DNA from: Duganella sp. CF402
GTDB lineage: Bacteria > Pseudomonadota > Gammaproteobacteria > Burkholderiales > Burkholderiaceae_D
Assembly (NCBI RefSeq): GCF_900109645.1
Contig: NZ_FOBG01000001.1
Coordinates: forward strand, 3,020,262-3,084,261
DNA length: 64,000 nt
Reading direction: 5' to 3'
The notes below the pieces were generated by a model. The model saw only the letters and a program-made list of their open reading frames with translations, was not told where the DNA came from and ran no database searches. Below are positions 26,204 to 34,463 of this stretch, one piece after another. The position numbers and the translations under genes are program-made. Position 1 is the stretch's first letter, and each line of letters begins with the position of its first letter.

Positions 26204-27036
26204 ATCACGTGCTGGGTTTGCGTACCCAGTTGTGCGATGGCGATGCTCACCACATCCCCTTTTTTCAGGAACTGCTGCGGCGTCATGCCCAGGCCCACGC
26301 CGGCCGGCGTGCCGGTGACGATCACATCGCCCGGCAGCAGCGTCATGAACTGGCTCAGGTAGGAAACGATTTGCGCCACCGTGAAAATCATGTCGGAGGT
26401 ATTGCTGGCCTGGCGAATCTCGCCGTTGACGCGCAATTCCATATCCAGCGTCTGCGGGTCGGGGATTTCATCGGCCGTGACCAGCCACGGGCCGACCGGA
26501 CCGAAGCTGTCGAAGCTCTTGCCCTTGCCCCACTGGCCGTTGCGGTGGATTTGCCAATGGCGTTCCGACACATCGTTAGCGGCGCAGTAGCCGGCTACGT
26601 AGCCCAGCGCATCGGCTTCGCTGACGCTGCGTGCCGTGGTGCCGATGACGACGGCCAGTTCAATCTCCCAGTCGGTTTGCTCGGAGCCGCGCGGCAGCAC
26701 GATATCGTCATTGGCGCCGCTCAGCGAGGTGATGGCCTTGGTGAAAACGATAGGCTCGGCCGGCAGCGGCAGGCCCGACTCCTCCGCATGCTTGCGGTAA
26801 TTCAGGCCGATGGCGACGAACTGGCGGATGTCGGCCACCGGCACGCCGATGCGCTGGTTCGGGTCCAGCAGCGGCAGCTTGCCAAGGTCCACGGCGGCCA
26901 GCGCCTGCAGGCGTTGCGGCGACAGCCAGTCCGGCGTCAGGTCCGGCACCAGCGCCGACAGGTCGCGAAGACCGCCTTGCGCATCAAGGGCCGCCGGTTT
27001 TTCGGCGCCTGCTGCGCCCACGCGTAAGAGTTTCAT
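26200..27036 (-). CDS. Fumarylacetoacetate hydrolase (FAH) family protein
   Basis: A 278-residue FAH-fold enzyme. The conserved core includes FVAIGLNYRKHAEESG, PIVFTKAITSLSG, DWEIELAVVIG, GYCAANDVSERHWQ, KSFDSFGPVGPWLV and LLPGDVIVTGTPAGVG. The acidic residues of EIELAVVIG and the earlier HAEE bind the metal. Family members hydrolyse or decarboxylate acylpyruvates and 2-oxo dioates formed after ring cleavage. Its start precedes the dioxygenase by a four-base overlap region, and the monooxygenase gene lies 43 bases upstream. The precise reaction is inferred. Confidence 0.92.
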   Translation of the reverse strand: MKLLRVGAAGAEKPAALDAQGGLRDLSALVPDLTPDWLSPQRLQALAAVDLGKLPLLDPNQRIGVPVADIRQFVAIGLNYRKHAEESGLPLPAEPIVFTKAITSLSGANDDIVLPRGSEQTDWEIELAVVIGTTARSVSEADALGYVAGYCAANDVSERHWQIHRNGQWGKGKSFDSFGPVGPWLVTADEIPDPQTLDMELRVNGEIRQASNTSDMIFTVAQIVSYLSQFMTLLPGDVIVTGTPAGVGLGMTPQQFLKKGDVVSIAIAQLGTQTQHVI

Positions 27037-27079
27037 GTTGTGCTTTCTGTGCTTTTTGTTGAGGGGTTAAACGAGTACA

Positions 27080-28702
27080 TCACCAGCCGCAGACATGGCG
27101 CAGCAGCGCCTTGCCGTCGTGCGGCCAGGTATTGCCGCGCCAGGCCACATGCTGGTCGGGGCGGATCAGCGCCAGGCGCGCCTGATACAGTTCGGCCAAC
27201 GCCGGGGAATCGGGCTGGCACACCGTCAGCGGCAGGCCCACCTCGCGCGCATCGCGCTGCGCCTGATGCAGGTCGGCCGCGTTCCAGCCAGCGGTAGCCA
27301 GCAGCGTGTAGCCGGGGCCGAAGCCGTCATACAGCGAACTGCCGTCGTCCAGCCAGGCGTGCGGCGCCAGCGAACCGGGACAGGCGGACGGCGTCACCGT
27401 CGCCACTTCGGCGGCCGGCGCCGCGCCCTCTTCCTGCGTCACGATGGGCGAGCCGTGGTAGTGGCAGCCCAGCACCACGCCCAGCGTGTTGAATTCGCGC
27501 GCCTTGGCTTCGCGGATGACGGCGCCGATCTGCGCGCGCATGCGCACGCCGAGCGGCCCGTCGTCCTCGCTGCCCTCCTGCGTCAACTGCTTGCCCAGCA
27601 CCGCATGGTTGGCCACCGCTTCATCCATCACGCGCTGATGCACCGGGCGCCGTTCGGCCGCGTAGCTGGCGATCAGCGACGGACCGCCCCAGCCACGTAG
27701 TACGGCGGCCAGCTTCCAGCCCAGGTCCACGCCGTCGGCCACGCCCATGTTCATGCCGTAGCCGCCGAACGGCGGATGCAGGTGACAGGCATCGCCGATC
27801 AGGATGGCGCGGCGATCCTGGTATTTGTCGGCGATCAGGCGGCTGGCCACCCATTCGTCGGTGCTCTTGATTTCGTAGGGCAGGTCGATGCCGGTGGCCT
27901 TGCGGATCAACTCCGCCGCCTCGGCGTCGCTGACCTTGAAGCCTTCCGGCACGCCGGTCGGCATGAAGAACCAGGTGTCGCCGCTGTCCATCGGGCCGAT
28001 CAGACTGGGGGTGTCGGCGTTGATCTGCCAGTACATGATGGCTTTGCCGTGCGGGTGGGCCGCCGCCAGCCCCGGTGCGCGGAACACGATGTTGTAGTTG
28101 CGCGAAAGGCCGTAGGCGCCTTCCATCTTCGCGCCGATCGCGGCGCGCACCGTGCTGCGCGCGCCGTCGGCGCCGACGATGTACTGGCTGGCGATGACAT
28201 CGCACTCGCCGTTGCGGGTGTGGCGCACTTTCGCGCGCACGCCCTTGCCGTCCTGCTCGAACGATTCCAGCTCGGTCAGGAAGCAGAACTGCACGCTGGG
28301 CAGGGATTGCGCATGCTCCTTGAGCACCTTCTCCAGCGTGTATTGCGGGATCCACTGCGCGTGCTCGGAGTACAGCGGGTTGCGCTCCGGTGCGCACTGG
28401 AAGGCGTTCTCGAAGCGCGCCAGCGGATAGCCGGCCAGCCGCGTCACGAACATCACGTCGGACGGATAGTCGAGGCCCAGCGGCGACGCCTCGGCCAGCT
28501 TGCCGGCGATACCCCAGCGGCGCAGGTGTTCGCGGGTGCGGACGTTGGTGGTCTTGGCGCGTGGCGCGGCGCCGACACGCTCGTTGCGTTCGACGACGAT
28601 GCAGGAAATCGCGCGCGAACCGAGTTCGATCGCCAGCGCCAGCCCGGCCGGTCCGGCGCCGACGATCAGCACTTCGGTCGAATGTACGGTTGCCTGATTC
28701 AT
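27080..28702 (-). CDS. FAD-dependent aromatic monooxygenase
   Basis: A 540-residue group A flavin hydroxylase of the MhpA/PheA type. It has the FAD motif VLIVGAGPAGLALAIELG, the DG motif ADGARSTVRAAIG, the GD motif LIGDACHLHPPFGGYGMNMG, and a thioredoxin-like C-terminal domain. It uses NAD(P)H and oxygen to hydroxylate a phenolic ring. The ATG at 28702 has GGAGA about eight bases upstream; an ATG at 28717 is possible. It is the first gene of the operon, opposite a LysR gene. FdeE, the naringenin 8-hydroxylase of Herbaspirillum, is the comparison I would test. Confidence 0.9.
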   Translation of the reverse strand: MNQATVHSTEVLIVGAGPAGLALAIELGSRAISCIVVERNERVGAAPRAKTTNVRTREHLRRWGIAGKLAEASPLGLDYPSDVMFVTRLAGYPLARFENAFQCAPERNPLYSEHAQWIPQYTLEKVLKEHAQSLPSVQFCFLTELESFEQDGKGVRAKVRHTRNGECDVIASQYIVGADGARSTVRAAIGAKMEGAYGLSRNYNIVFRAPGLAAAHPHGKAIMYWQINADTPSLIGPMDSGDTWFFMPTGVPEGFKVSDAEAAELIRKATGIDLPYEIKSTDEWVASRLIADKYQDRRAILIGDACHLHPPFGGYGMNMGVADGVDLGWKLAAVLRGWGGPSLIASYAAERRPVHQRVMDEAVANHAVLGKQLTQEGSEDDGPLGVRMRAQIGAVIREAKAREFNTLGVVLGCHYHGSPIVTQEEGAAPAAEVATVTPSACPGSLAPHAWLDDGSSLYDGFGPGYTLLATAGWNAADLHQAQRDAREVGLPLTVCQPDSPALAELYQARLALIRPDQHVAWRGNTWPHDGKALLRHVCGW

Positions 28703-28736
28703 ATTGAGTGTCTCCATTGCTAGCTCTTGTGAAGCA

Positions 28737-28796
28737 AGTCTAGGCCAGGAGTGGCGATCAAAAAAGATGACAAATTCCGGTAAGTGATACTAGAAT
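28737..28796. promoter_or_regulatory. Divergent promoter region, monooxygenase operon / LysR
   Basis: On the minus strand TAGACT (28742-28737) fits a -10 for the operon and would give a start near 28730. On the plus strand ATGACA (28767-28772) and TAGAAT (28791-28796), 18 bases apart, fit the LysR promoter, leaving a very short leader before the ATG at 28806. A LysR binding site is expected here but I cannot single one out. Confidence 0.4.
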
Positions 28797-28805
28797 CGCA
28801 TCACC

Positions 28806-29720
28806 ATGAAACTTACCCAGATCAGCCATTTGCTGGCCATCGCCGAGAAAGGCAGCGTGCGGGCGGCGGCGCGCCACCTTGATGTCAGCCAGCCGCAGCT
28901 CACCCGCAGCATGCAGGAGCTGGAACACGAGCTGGGCGTGACGCTGTTCGAGCGCGGCACGCGCGGCGTGGTGCTGACCCAGGCTGGCCAGCGCTTCCTG
29001 GTGCGGGCGCAGACCATCAGCAGCGAGGTGCGGCGCGCGCACGAGGAGATTGCGCAGCTGCAGGGCGATACCGCCGGCCTGCTGCAGGTCTGCATGTCGA
29101 CCGTGCCGCACATTGCGCTGTTCCCGTATGCGTTGAAAGAGTTCCGCGCGCGCTATCCGCACGTGGTGATGGATTTGCGCGACGGCGTGTTCCCCAACGC
29201 CGAACCGCTACTGAAGAGCGGCACGCTGGATTGCTACATCGGACCGGTACCGGACCTGCCGCCGGGGTCGGACCTGATCGTTGAAAAGCTGTTCGACAAC
29301 ACGCGCGTCATCATGTGCCGGCGCGGCCATCCGCTGCGCAAGGCGACGTCGCTGAAAGAATTGAAAGATGCGGAGTGGGCCACCACGTCGGTCACGCACA
29401 AGGCTTACGAAGAACTGGGGCCGTTGTTCGCACAGCACGGCCTGCCGCCGCCACGGCTGGTGATGCGCGCACATTCAACGCTGACCTACATCACCGCCAT
29501 CGCCTATTCGGACTTGCTGCTGATGCTGCCGGTGCAGTGGGCGGAATTTGAAATCACGCGCAACGCGCTGGAGATCATAAAGGTGAAGGAAACGCTGCAA
29601 GCGGCGCCGATCTGCATCGTGCGCCGCGCCGACCTGCCGCTGACGCCAGCCGCCGAATACTTCTGCGACATGATCCGCCGCGCCAGCGCCCACCTACTGG
29701 CGGCACGCGGCAAAGTGTGA
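28806..29720 (+). CDS. LysR family activator of the aromatic operon
   Basis: A 304-residue LysR regulator. Its N-terminal HTH contains ISHLLAIAEKGSVRAAARHL, VSQPQLTRSMQELEHELG and LFERGTRGVVLT, and a substrate-binding domain spans about residues 92-300. It is divergent from the monooxygenase operon, the standard layout for a LysR activator that responds to the pathway substrate. By position and gene content it corresponds to FdeR of the naringenin cluster, from memory and not verified. The 3' end abuts the convergent DUF gene with no spacer. Confidence 0.9.
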   Translation: MKLTQISHLLAIAEKGSVRAAARHLDVSQPQLTRSMQELEHELGVTLFERGTRGVVLTQAGQRFLVRAQTISSEVRRAHEEIAQLQGDTAGLLQVCMSTVPHIALFPYALKEFRARYPHVVMDLRDGVFPNAEPLLKSGTLDCYIGPVPDLPPGSDLIVEKLFDNTRVIMCRRGHPLRKATSLKELKDAEWATTSVTHKAYEELGPLFAQHGLPPPRLVMRAHSTLTYITAIAYSDLLLMLPVQWAEFEITRNALEIIKVKETLQAAPICIVRRADLPLTPAAEYFCDMIRRASAHLLAARGKV

Positions 29721-30146
29721 TCAGGCGGTGTGATACAGCTCTTCGAGCTCTTCGCGGCGCGGAGTGTCGGCCAGGTGGAGGATCAGGGTGGTGTTGAGGT
29801 CGTGCGCGGGATGGATGGCGCGGTGCTGGGCGAACCAAAAGGCTTCTTCCAGTTCTTCGTCCTCGTGCGAGGTGACGTAGACGCGCTTCGCTTCCGGCAC
29901 GTCTTCATAGTTGACGGCTTCCTGCGCGGCGTCGTCGATCGCTTCGCGCCACTGGTCGCAGTCCTTGCCCCACGCCAGCGCATACATGCAGCCTGATTCG
30001 ATCAGCCAGCGGGCGGCGTCCCACATCATGCTCTCGTCCACATCGGCTTCGACTACAACGATGGCTTTGAACTGGCGCAGGCCTTCCAGCGCAGGCAGCT
30101 CGCTGGAAGGGGAAAGATGAAGATATTTGACGGTGGAATTCAGCAT
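29721..30146 (-). CDS. Conserved hypothetical protein (DUF7684-like)
   Basis: A 141-residue soluble, acidic protein. Recognisable segments are AIVVVEADVDESMMWDAAR, LIESGCMYALAWGKDCDQWR, VTSHEDEELEEAFWFAQH and LNTTLILHLADT. These fit what I remember of the DUF7684 family, whose function is unknown; the family name is a low-certainty recollection. No signal peptide or membrane segment is present. It stands alone between the LysR gene and the galactan genes. Confidence 0.7.
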   Translation of the reverse strand: MLNSTVKYLHLSPSSELPALEGLRQFKAIVVVEADVDESMMWDAARWLIESGCMYALAWGKDCDQWREAIDDAAQEAVNYEDVPEAKRVYVTSHEDEELEEAFWFAQHRAIHPAHDLNTTLILHLADTPRREELEELYHTA

Positions 30147-30189
30147 TCCGGCATTCTCGCCGGATCCGCCGAATCCCGCAAGCTACAGC

Positions 30190-31170
30190 TTAAAACGGAT
30201 CCAGCGCTACGGTGAATTTGCCGCTGGCGTCCAGCGCGCCCATTGTGTAGCCCTGCCAGCCTGGATAGGCTTGCGGCTCCCAGTAGAACACGCCCAGGCC
30301 GTTCGAGCCCAGCGCCTTGGTCTTGGTCAGCAAATCCGCCAGCATGGCTTTCGAGGTGGCCGCCTGGGTCCAGTCCATGCCCACTTCAGTCACCATCACC
30401 GGCTTGGCATAGCGCGACACCATGTCCCACATATTGGTCGAGATCTTGTTGTTGTAGTTGGCCCAGTCCGACGCCGGCGGATAGTGCGACATGCCGATCA
30501 CGTCCCACTTGGCGCCGGCCGCTTTCACGCCGTCGAAGAACCAGCGGAACAGTGCGTTGTCATAGCCGTTCGAAATATGCAGGATCACCTTGCTGCTCGG
30601 GTACACCGCCTTGGCCGCGTTGTAGCCGTTGTTGATCAAGCCGGACAGGTTGCTGAAGCTGGTGGTCTTCCCTTCCGGCCACAGCATGCCGCTGTTGATC
30701 TCGTTGCCGACCTGCACCCACTCGACCGTGATGCCGTTGGTCTTCAGGTAATTCAGGATGCCGTAGGTGTGGTTGTAGACATCGGTGTTCAGCTGCGCCA
30801 GCGTATGGCTGGACCAGGCGGCAGGCTTGGTCTGCTGGCCCGGATCGGCCCAGCTGTCGCTGTAGTGGAAGTCGATCAGGATGCGCTGGCCTTGCGCTGC
30901 TGCGCGCTTGGCCTTGTACAGCACGTCCGCGCCATCGTTCCAGCCGCCGCTTGGGTTGACCCACACGCGCAGGCGGATCGCGTTCACCTGCAGGTTCTTC
31001 AGCAGCACGAATGGATCGGTCTTGACGCCGCTGCTGTTGTAGAACGAGTAGCCGCTCGATTCCTGCTGGCTGACCCAGCTCACATCGGCCCCATTGGCAA
31101 AGGTGGCGCTGCGCGCGGACAGGGCGAACGCCAGCCCGCATGCTGCGAGCAGCAATGCTTTCAATTTCAT
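30190..31170 (-). CDS. Secreted GH53 endo-beta-1,4-galactanase
   Basis: A 326-residue arabinogalactan endo-1,4-beta-galactosidase. Its signal peptide is MKLKALLLAACGLAFALSARS, followed by the GH53 barrel: FANGADVSWVSQQESSG, NAIRLRVWVNP, ILIDFHYSDSWADPGQQ, WVQVGNEINSGMLWP (acid/base Glu) and PVMVTEVGMDW (nucleophile Glu). It lacks extra domains. The start at MKLK is fixed by the signal peptide. It is the last gene of the dgoK-dgoA-SMP30 cluster and would cut pectic type I arabinogalactan into galacto-oligosaccharides for the GH2 and GH35 enzymes encoded about 20 kb away. Confidence 0.95.
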   Translation of the reverse strand: MKLKALLLAACGLAFALSARSATFANGADVSWVSQQESSGYSFYNSSGVKTDPFVLLKNLQVNAIRLRVWVNPSGGWNDGADVLYKAKRAAAQGQRILIDFHYSDSWADPGQQTKPAAWSSHTLAQLNTDVYNHTYGILNYLKTNGITVEWVQVGNEINSGMLWPEGKTTSFSNLSGLINNGYNAAKAVYPSSKVILHISNGYDNALFRWFFDGVKAAGAKWDVIGMSHYPPASDWANYNNKISTNMWDMVSRYAKPVMVTEVGMDWTQAATSKAMLADLLTKTKALGSNGLGVFYWEPQAYPGWQGYTMGALDASGKFTVALDPF

Positions 31171-31264
31171 ATTGTCTCCAGTGTTGTAGTTTTTAAGGGA
31201 TGAACACACCCCTGCCGCTACACGCGGCATCTTGCAAACAGCGGGTTACAGCAGAGATGTCTGG

Positions 31265-32146
31265 TTAGCCGAAGCGGCCGGCAGGCACGCCGGCCACGTC
31301 CAACCGCACGGCAAACACGGCGCCGGTCAGCGGATGCGCTGCCAGCTGTTCGGGCGTGTTGTCTTCACGTGCGGTGGTGATGTACAGGGTCTTGAGGTCG
31401 GCACCGCCGAAGGTGCACGAGGCCGGGTTACGCACCGGCACGGCGATCGCCTCCAGCAGTTCACCTTCGGGCGAATAACGGCAGACGCGGCTGCCGCCCC
31501 ATTGTGCGATCCACACGCAGCCTTCGCTGTCGACCGTCATGCCGTCCGGCGAGCCTTCGCCTTCGCCGAACTGGCGCCACACGCGCGGCGCGCCCAGCGT
31601 GCCGTCGGCGGCCAGCGGGTAGGCGTAGGTGCGGCCTTCGTAGCTGTCGGTGTGGTACATGGTGGCGCCGTCCAGGCTGAAGGTCGGGCCGTTGCAGATG
31701 TGGTAGTCGTTGTCGTGCGCGTGCAGCGCGTGGTCGGTATCGAGGCGGAACAAGGTGCCGATGGCTTGCGCGTAATCGGTGTTGTGCATCGAACCGGCCC
31801 AGATGCGGCCGGCGCTGTCGACCTTGGCGTCATTCATGCGCAAGCCGCTGCCCTCCGGGAACGGACGGTGCAGGTATTCGATGCGCAGCTCCGGCTCCAG
31901 CCACACGCGGGCAATGCCGTCGCGCAGGCCGGCCATGAAACCGTCGCCGTCGCGGCGCGCGATCAGCCAGCAGATGTAGTCGGGCATGGCCCAGCTGCGG
32001 CGTTCGCCGCTGGTCACGTCCTGCGCATGCAAGGTCTGGTTCTTCAGGTCGACAAAGTACAGGCGGTTCTGTTCCGCCACCCACAGCGGGCCTTCGCCCA
32101 GTTGCGCGCCTACTTCCCACAGACACTGCACGTCATGCTTGCTCAT
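31265..32146 (-). CDS. SMP-30/gluconolactonase family lactonase, intact
   Basis: A 293-residue sugar lactonase with all metal ligands of the family in place: Glu in QLGEGPLWVAE, Asn in LRMNDAKVDSAGR, Asn in ICNGPTFSLDG and Asp in SPDGMTVDSEG. It should open galactono- or gluconolactone to the acid in the cytoplasm. It lies 31 bases downstream of dgoA and 94 bases upstream of the GH53 gene, so galactonolactone is the likely substrate. This is the functional counterpart of the degenerate paralogue at 6880-7797. Confidence 0.92.
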   Translation of the reverse strand: MSKHDVQCLWEVGAQLGEGPLWVAEQNRLYFVDLKNQTLHAQDVTSGERRSWAMPDYICWLIARRDGDGFMAGLRDGIARVWLEPELRIEYLHRPFPEGSGLRMNDAKVDSAGRIWAGSMHNTDYAQAIGTLFRLDTDHALHAHDNDYHICNGPTFSLDGATMYHTDSYEGRTYAYPLAADGTLGAPRVWRQFGEGEGSPDGMTVDSEGCVWIAQWGGSRVCRYSPEGELLEAIAVPVRNPASCTFGGADLKTLYITTAREDNTPEQLAAHPLTGAVFAVRLDVAGVPAGRFG

Positions 32147-32177
32147 CGATTTGTCCCGTTATTTTAGAAAGCCGTCA

Positions 32178-32801
32178 TCATACGGCCAAAGCGCGCCAGG
32201 TGTTCACGAAGGACTCGGCACGCTCCTTCAGCTGGCCCAGCGTTACGCCCGGGGTGTACAGGGCGCCGCCGATGCCGAAGCCGGTGGCGCCGGCTTTCAC
32301 CCAGGCCGCCATCGTGTCCGGCGACACGCCGCCCACCGGCCACACCGGGGTGCCGGTGGGCAGCACGCTCTTCAGCGCCTTGACGCCGCCGTAGCCAACC
32401 GACTCGGCCGGGAAAATCTTCAGCGCGTGCGCGCCCGCGTCCAGCGCGGCGAAGGCTTCGGTCGGCGTGGCCACGCCCGGCGCGCAGTACATGCCGAGTT
32501 CGGCGGCGCGGCGGATCACAGCCGGCACGCAGTTTGGCGACACCAGCAGGCGGCCGCCCGCCGCATACACGGCTTCCACGTGTGCGACGGTCAGCATGGT
32601 GCCGCCGCCGACCAGCGTATCCGGCAGGTTCAGCTGGACGATGGCGGCAATCGCCTCGATCGCGCCCGGACGGTTGAGCGGCACTTCCAGCGCCCGGAAA
32701 CCGGCTGCATGCAGCACCTTGGCGACATCGACCGCCTCGGCAGGGGCGAGGCCGCGCAGGATGGCGACCAGTGGCGTAGTTGGATGGGAGAGCGTAGTCA
32801 T
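32178..32801 (-). CDS. dgoA: 2-dehydro-3-deoxy-6-phosphogalactonate aldolase
   Basis: A 207-residue KDPG/KDPGal aldolase that splits 2-keto-3-deoxy-6-phosphogalactonate into pyruvate and glyceraldehyde 3-phosphate. Motifs are the catalytic Glu in ALEVPLNRPG, GGGTML, SPNCVP, the Schiff-base Lys in ALKIFPAESVGYGG, and WPVGGVSP. The N terminus MTTLSHPTTPLVAILRG fixes the start; AAGG lies seven bases upstream. The LNRPGA rather than LRTPGA form and linkage to dgoK support the galactonate rather than the gluconate enzyme. The start is two bases from the dgoK stop. Confidence 0.93.
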   Translation of the reverse strand: MTTLSHPTTPLVAILRGLAPAEAVDVAKVLHAAGFRALEVPLNRPGAIEAIAAIVQLNLPDTLVGGGTMLTVAHVEAVYAAGGRLLVSPNCVPAVIRRAAELGMYCAPGVATPTEAFAALDAGAHALKIFPAESVGYGGVKALKSVLPTGTPVWPVGGVSPDTMAAWVKAGATGFGIGGALYTPGVTLGQLKERAESFVNTWRALAV

Positions 32802-32803
32802 AA

Positions 32804-33697
32804 TCAAGCCTTGAGGAATTGGGAAATTGCGGTGCAATACACCTGATGTGGGTCGAGCACCGCGCACTTCAAGCCAAAGTGGCGAGCCGCGAGGTCATAG
32901 CGCGCGGCCAGGGCCGGCGAACCGATCACGGTGATGCCCAGCCCTTCGGCCGCGCGTGCGGCGGCGGCAAACTCGGCGCCGATCAGCAGGCCGCTGATGG
33001 TGGCCGCCGCCTGCTGTGCCGGCGCCGAACGCGACACCACACCGGCGCGCACGCGAAACAGCGAATTCGATAATGGTTCGTTGCGGGCCGCCTGGGTCAG
33101 GCCGGTGGCAAAGCCTTCGGCGTCCGAGGTGTCGCCGTCCATCATGGCCGACAGCGTGCCGCCCTTGGACAGCATGGCGAACAGCTCGCCCGTCATGTAA
33201 GTGGCAAAGGACTGGATCACGCCGTCGCGCAGCAGCACCCACTTGCTGTGGGTGCCGGGCAGCACGATCCAGCCATCGCGATGGCCAAGCGCAACCGCGC
33301 CCAGCAACTGGGTCTCTTCGCCGCGCATGACGTCGGCGGAGGCGCCGTTGCGGTAGACATAGCCGGGGACGATGTGGCTGCGACCGGCCCAATCCGGGTC
33401 GGTGACGGCGGCCAGGTGCTGCGGCAGCTGCTCCAGCGGCACCGAGGCATCGAGATAGTCGACTTCCTGCCAGCCCGAGGCGCTGCCGACCATGCCGGAC
33501 ATAATCACCGGCACATCGGACGGCAGCTGCATCGCCTCCAGCACGCCGGCCAGCGAGGCGCCGAACTTGTCGCGCCCGCCCACGGCCAGCATGCCCTGGC
33601 TGTCTTCATGCTCGGCCAGGCAAGCGCCGGTGTGATCAATCAGATAAGCGCGACGATTGCTCGTGCCCCAATCTATCCCCAGAATGTTCTTATTCAC
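32804..33697 (-). CDS. dgoK: 2-dehydro-3-deoxygalactonokinase
   Basis: A 297-residue DgoK-family kinase that phosphorylates 2-keto-3-deoxygalactonate with ATP. The N-terminal phosphate loop ILGIDWGTSNRRAYLID, VIMSGMVGSASGWQE, VLPGTHSKWVLL, and GDTSDAEGFATGL are typical. The start codon is GTG, with AAAGGA eight bases upstream. It is the first gene of the dgoK-dgoA-SMP30-GH53 cluster. A palindrome 79 bases upstream may be its operator. Confidence 0.95.
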   Translation of the reverse strand: MNKNILGIDWGTSNRRAYLIDHTGACLAEHEDSQGMLAVGGRDKFGASLAGVLEAMQLPSDVPVIMSGMVGSASGWQEVDYLDASVPLEQLPQHLAAVTDPDWAGRSHIVPGYVYRNGASADVMRGEETQLLGAVALGHRDGWIVLPGTHSKWVLLRDGVIQSFATYMTGELFAMLSKGGTLSAMMDGDTSDAEGFATGLTQAARNEPLSNSLFRVRAGVVSRSAPAQQAAATISGLLIGAEFAAAARAAEGLGITVIGSPALAARYDLAARHFGLKCAVLDPHQVYCTAISQFLKA

Positions 33698-33775
33698 GAA
33701 GCGTATCCTTTACTAAGCTGCAACGATGGTACGAAAAACCCCACGCCACAGCCAATGAATTATCTCGCGGGATGA

Positions 33776-33790
33776 ATACCAAAATGGTAT
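33776..33790. promoter_or_regulatory. ATACCA-AAA-TGGTAT palindrome before dgoK
   Basis: A perfect 6-bp inverted repeat around AAA, 79 bases before the dgoK start in the 173-base gap to the next gene. The half-site TGGTAT recalls operators of GntR-family sugar-acid regulators, but no such regulator is encoded in the window. Further out (33795-33829) an imperfect AAGGC-CTCA/TGAGG-TGCCTT repeat is seen. Confidence 0.45.
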
Positions 33791-33870
33791 AGGGAAGGCC
33801 TCAAAAAGTTGCCCCTGAGGTGCCTTTGGTTTAGTATGGCCGACAATAAAAATGTTTCATCCTCCCCCTC

Positions 33871-34455
33871 ATGGAATTAAGCAAGCAGTCCTCCCGCAAA
33901 CTGATCGTCGCCGGTGCCGCGACGGCTGCGGTGACGCTGGGTGTAGCCGCCTATTTTATTGGTTCCACGCCGGCCGAGTCGCAGGTAACGCTCAAGGTGC
34001 CGATGTCGGCCTCGGCGTCGGCCAGCGCCAGCAAAGCCGCCTCCGCCGCCAAGGCCGCGCCGTCCGCCACGCCGCAACGCCCGGCCGAGGTCAAGGATCC
34101 GGCGCCGCCGGCCGAACCAAAGCCTATCCGCAGCAAGGAGCAAGGCGCTGCCGCCCTGATGGCGCTGCCGGAGCTGCAGGCATGGTCGGCCCTGATCGAG
34201 AAGAACACCGGCGGCAAGGCCCACGGCGGCCTGCTGGAATACGATCCGATGCCGCGCAAGCTCAATGGCAAAAGCTATTGGCAGTTCAGCTATGTGGAGA
34301 ATAGCGCCGAGTCGGCGCTGCGCTGGGAAAGCTTCCTGGTGTCGTCCAACGACGATGAAATCCTGGTGGAAGACGCCACCAACGACGAAGTTATCAGCCT
34401 GGCACGCTGGCGCCGCGAGAAGCATCCGTCCAAGCGCACCAGCGTCGGCAACTAA
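33871..34455 (+). CDS. Hypothetical single-pass membrane-anchored protein
   Basis: A 194-residue protein that I do not recognise. Residues about 10-30 (KLIVAGAATAAVTLGVAAYFIG) form a membrane anchor. They are followed by a low-complexity Ala/Ser/Lys/Pro linker (about 45-90) and a small C-terminal domain with LQAWSALIEKNTGGKAHGG, SYWQFSYVENSAE and DEILVEDATNDEVISL. The layout suggests a periplasmic domain held on a flexible stalk. Neighbours (dgoK divergent, MFS convergent) give no hint of function. Confidence 0.7.
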   Translation: MELSKQSSRKLIVAGAATAAVTLGVAAYFIGSTPAESQVTLKVPMSASASASASKAASAAKAAPSATPQRPAEVKDPAPPAEPKPIRSKEQGAAALMALPELQAWSALIEKNTGGKAHGGLLEYDPMPRKLNGKSYWQFSYVENSAESALRWESFLVSSNDDEILVEDATNDEVISLARWRREKHPSKRTSVGN

Positions 34456-34463
34456 GTGGCCAA

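Noticed and set aside
33698..33870. Small gene in the gap between dgoK and the anchored hypothetical protein
   Set aside because: No frame with a start and ribosome-binding site was found; only the palindrome and an imperfect repeat are present.
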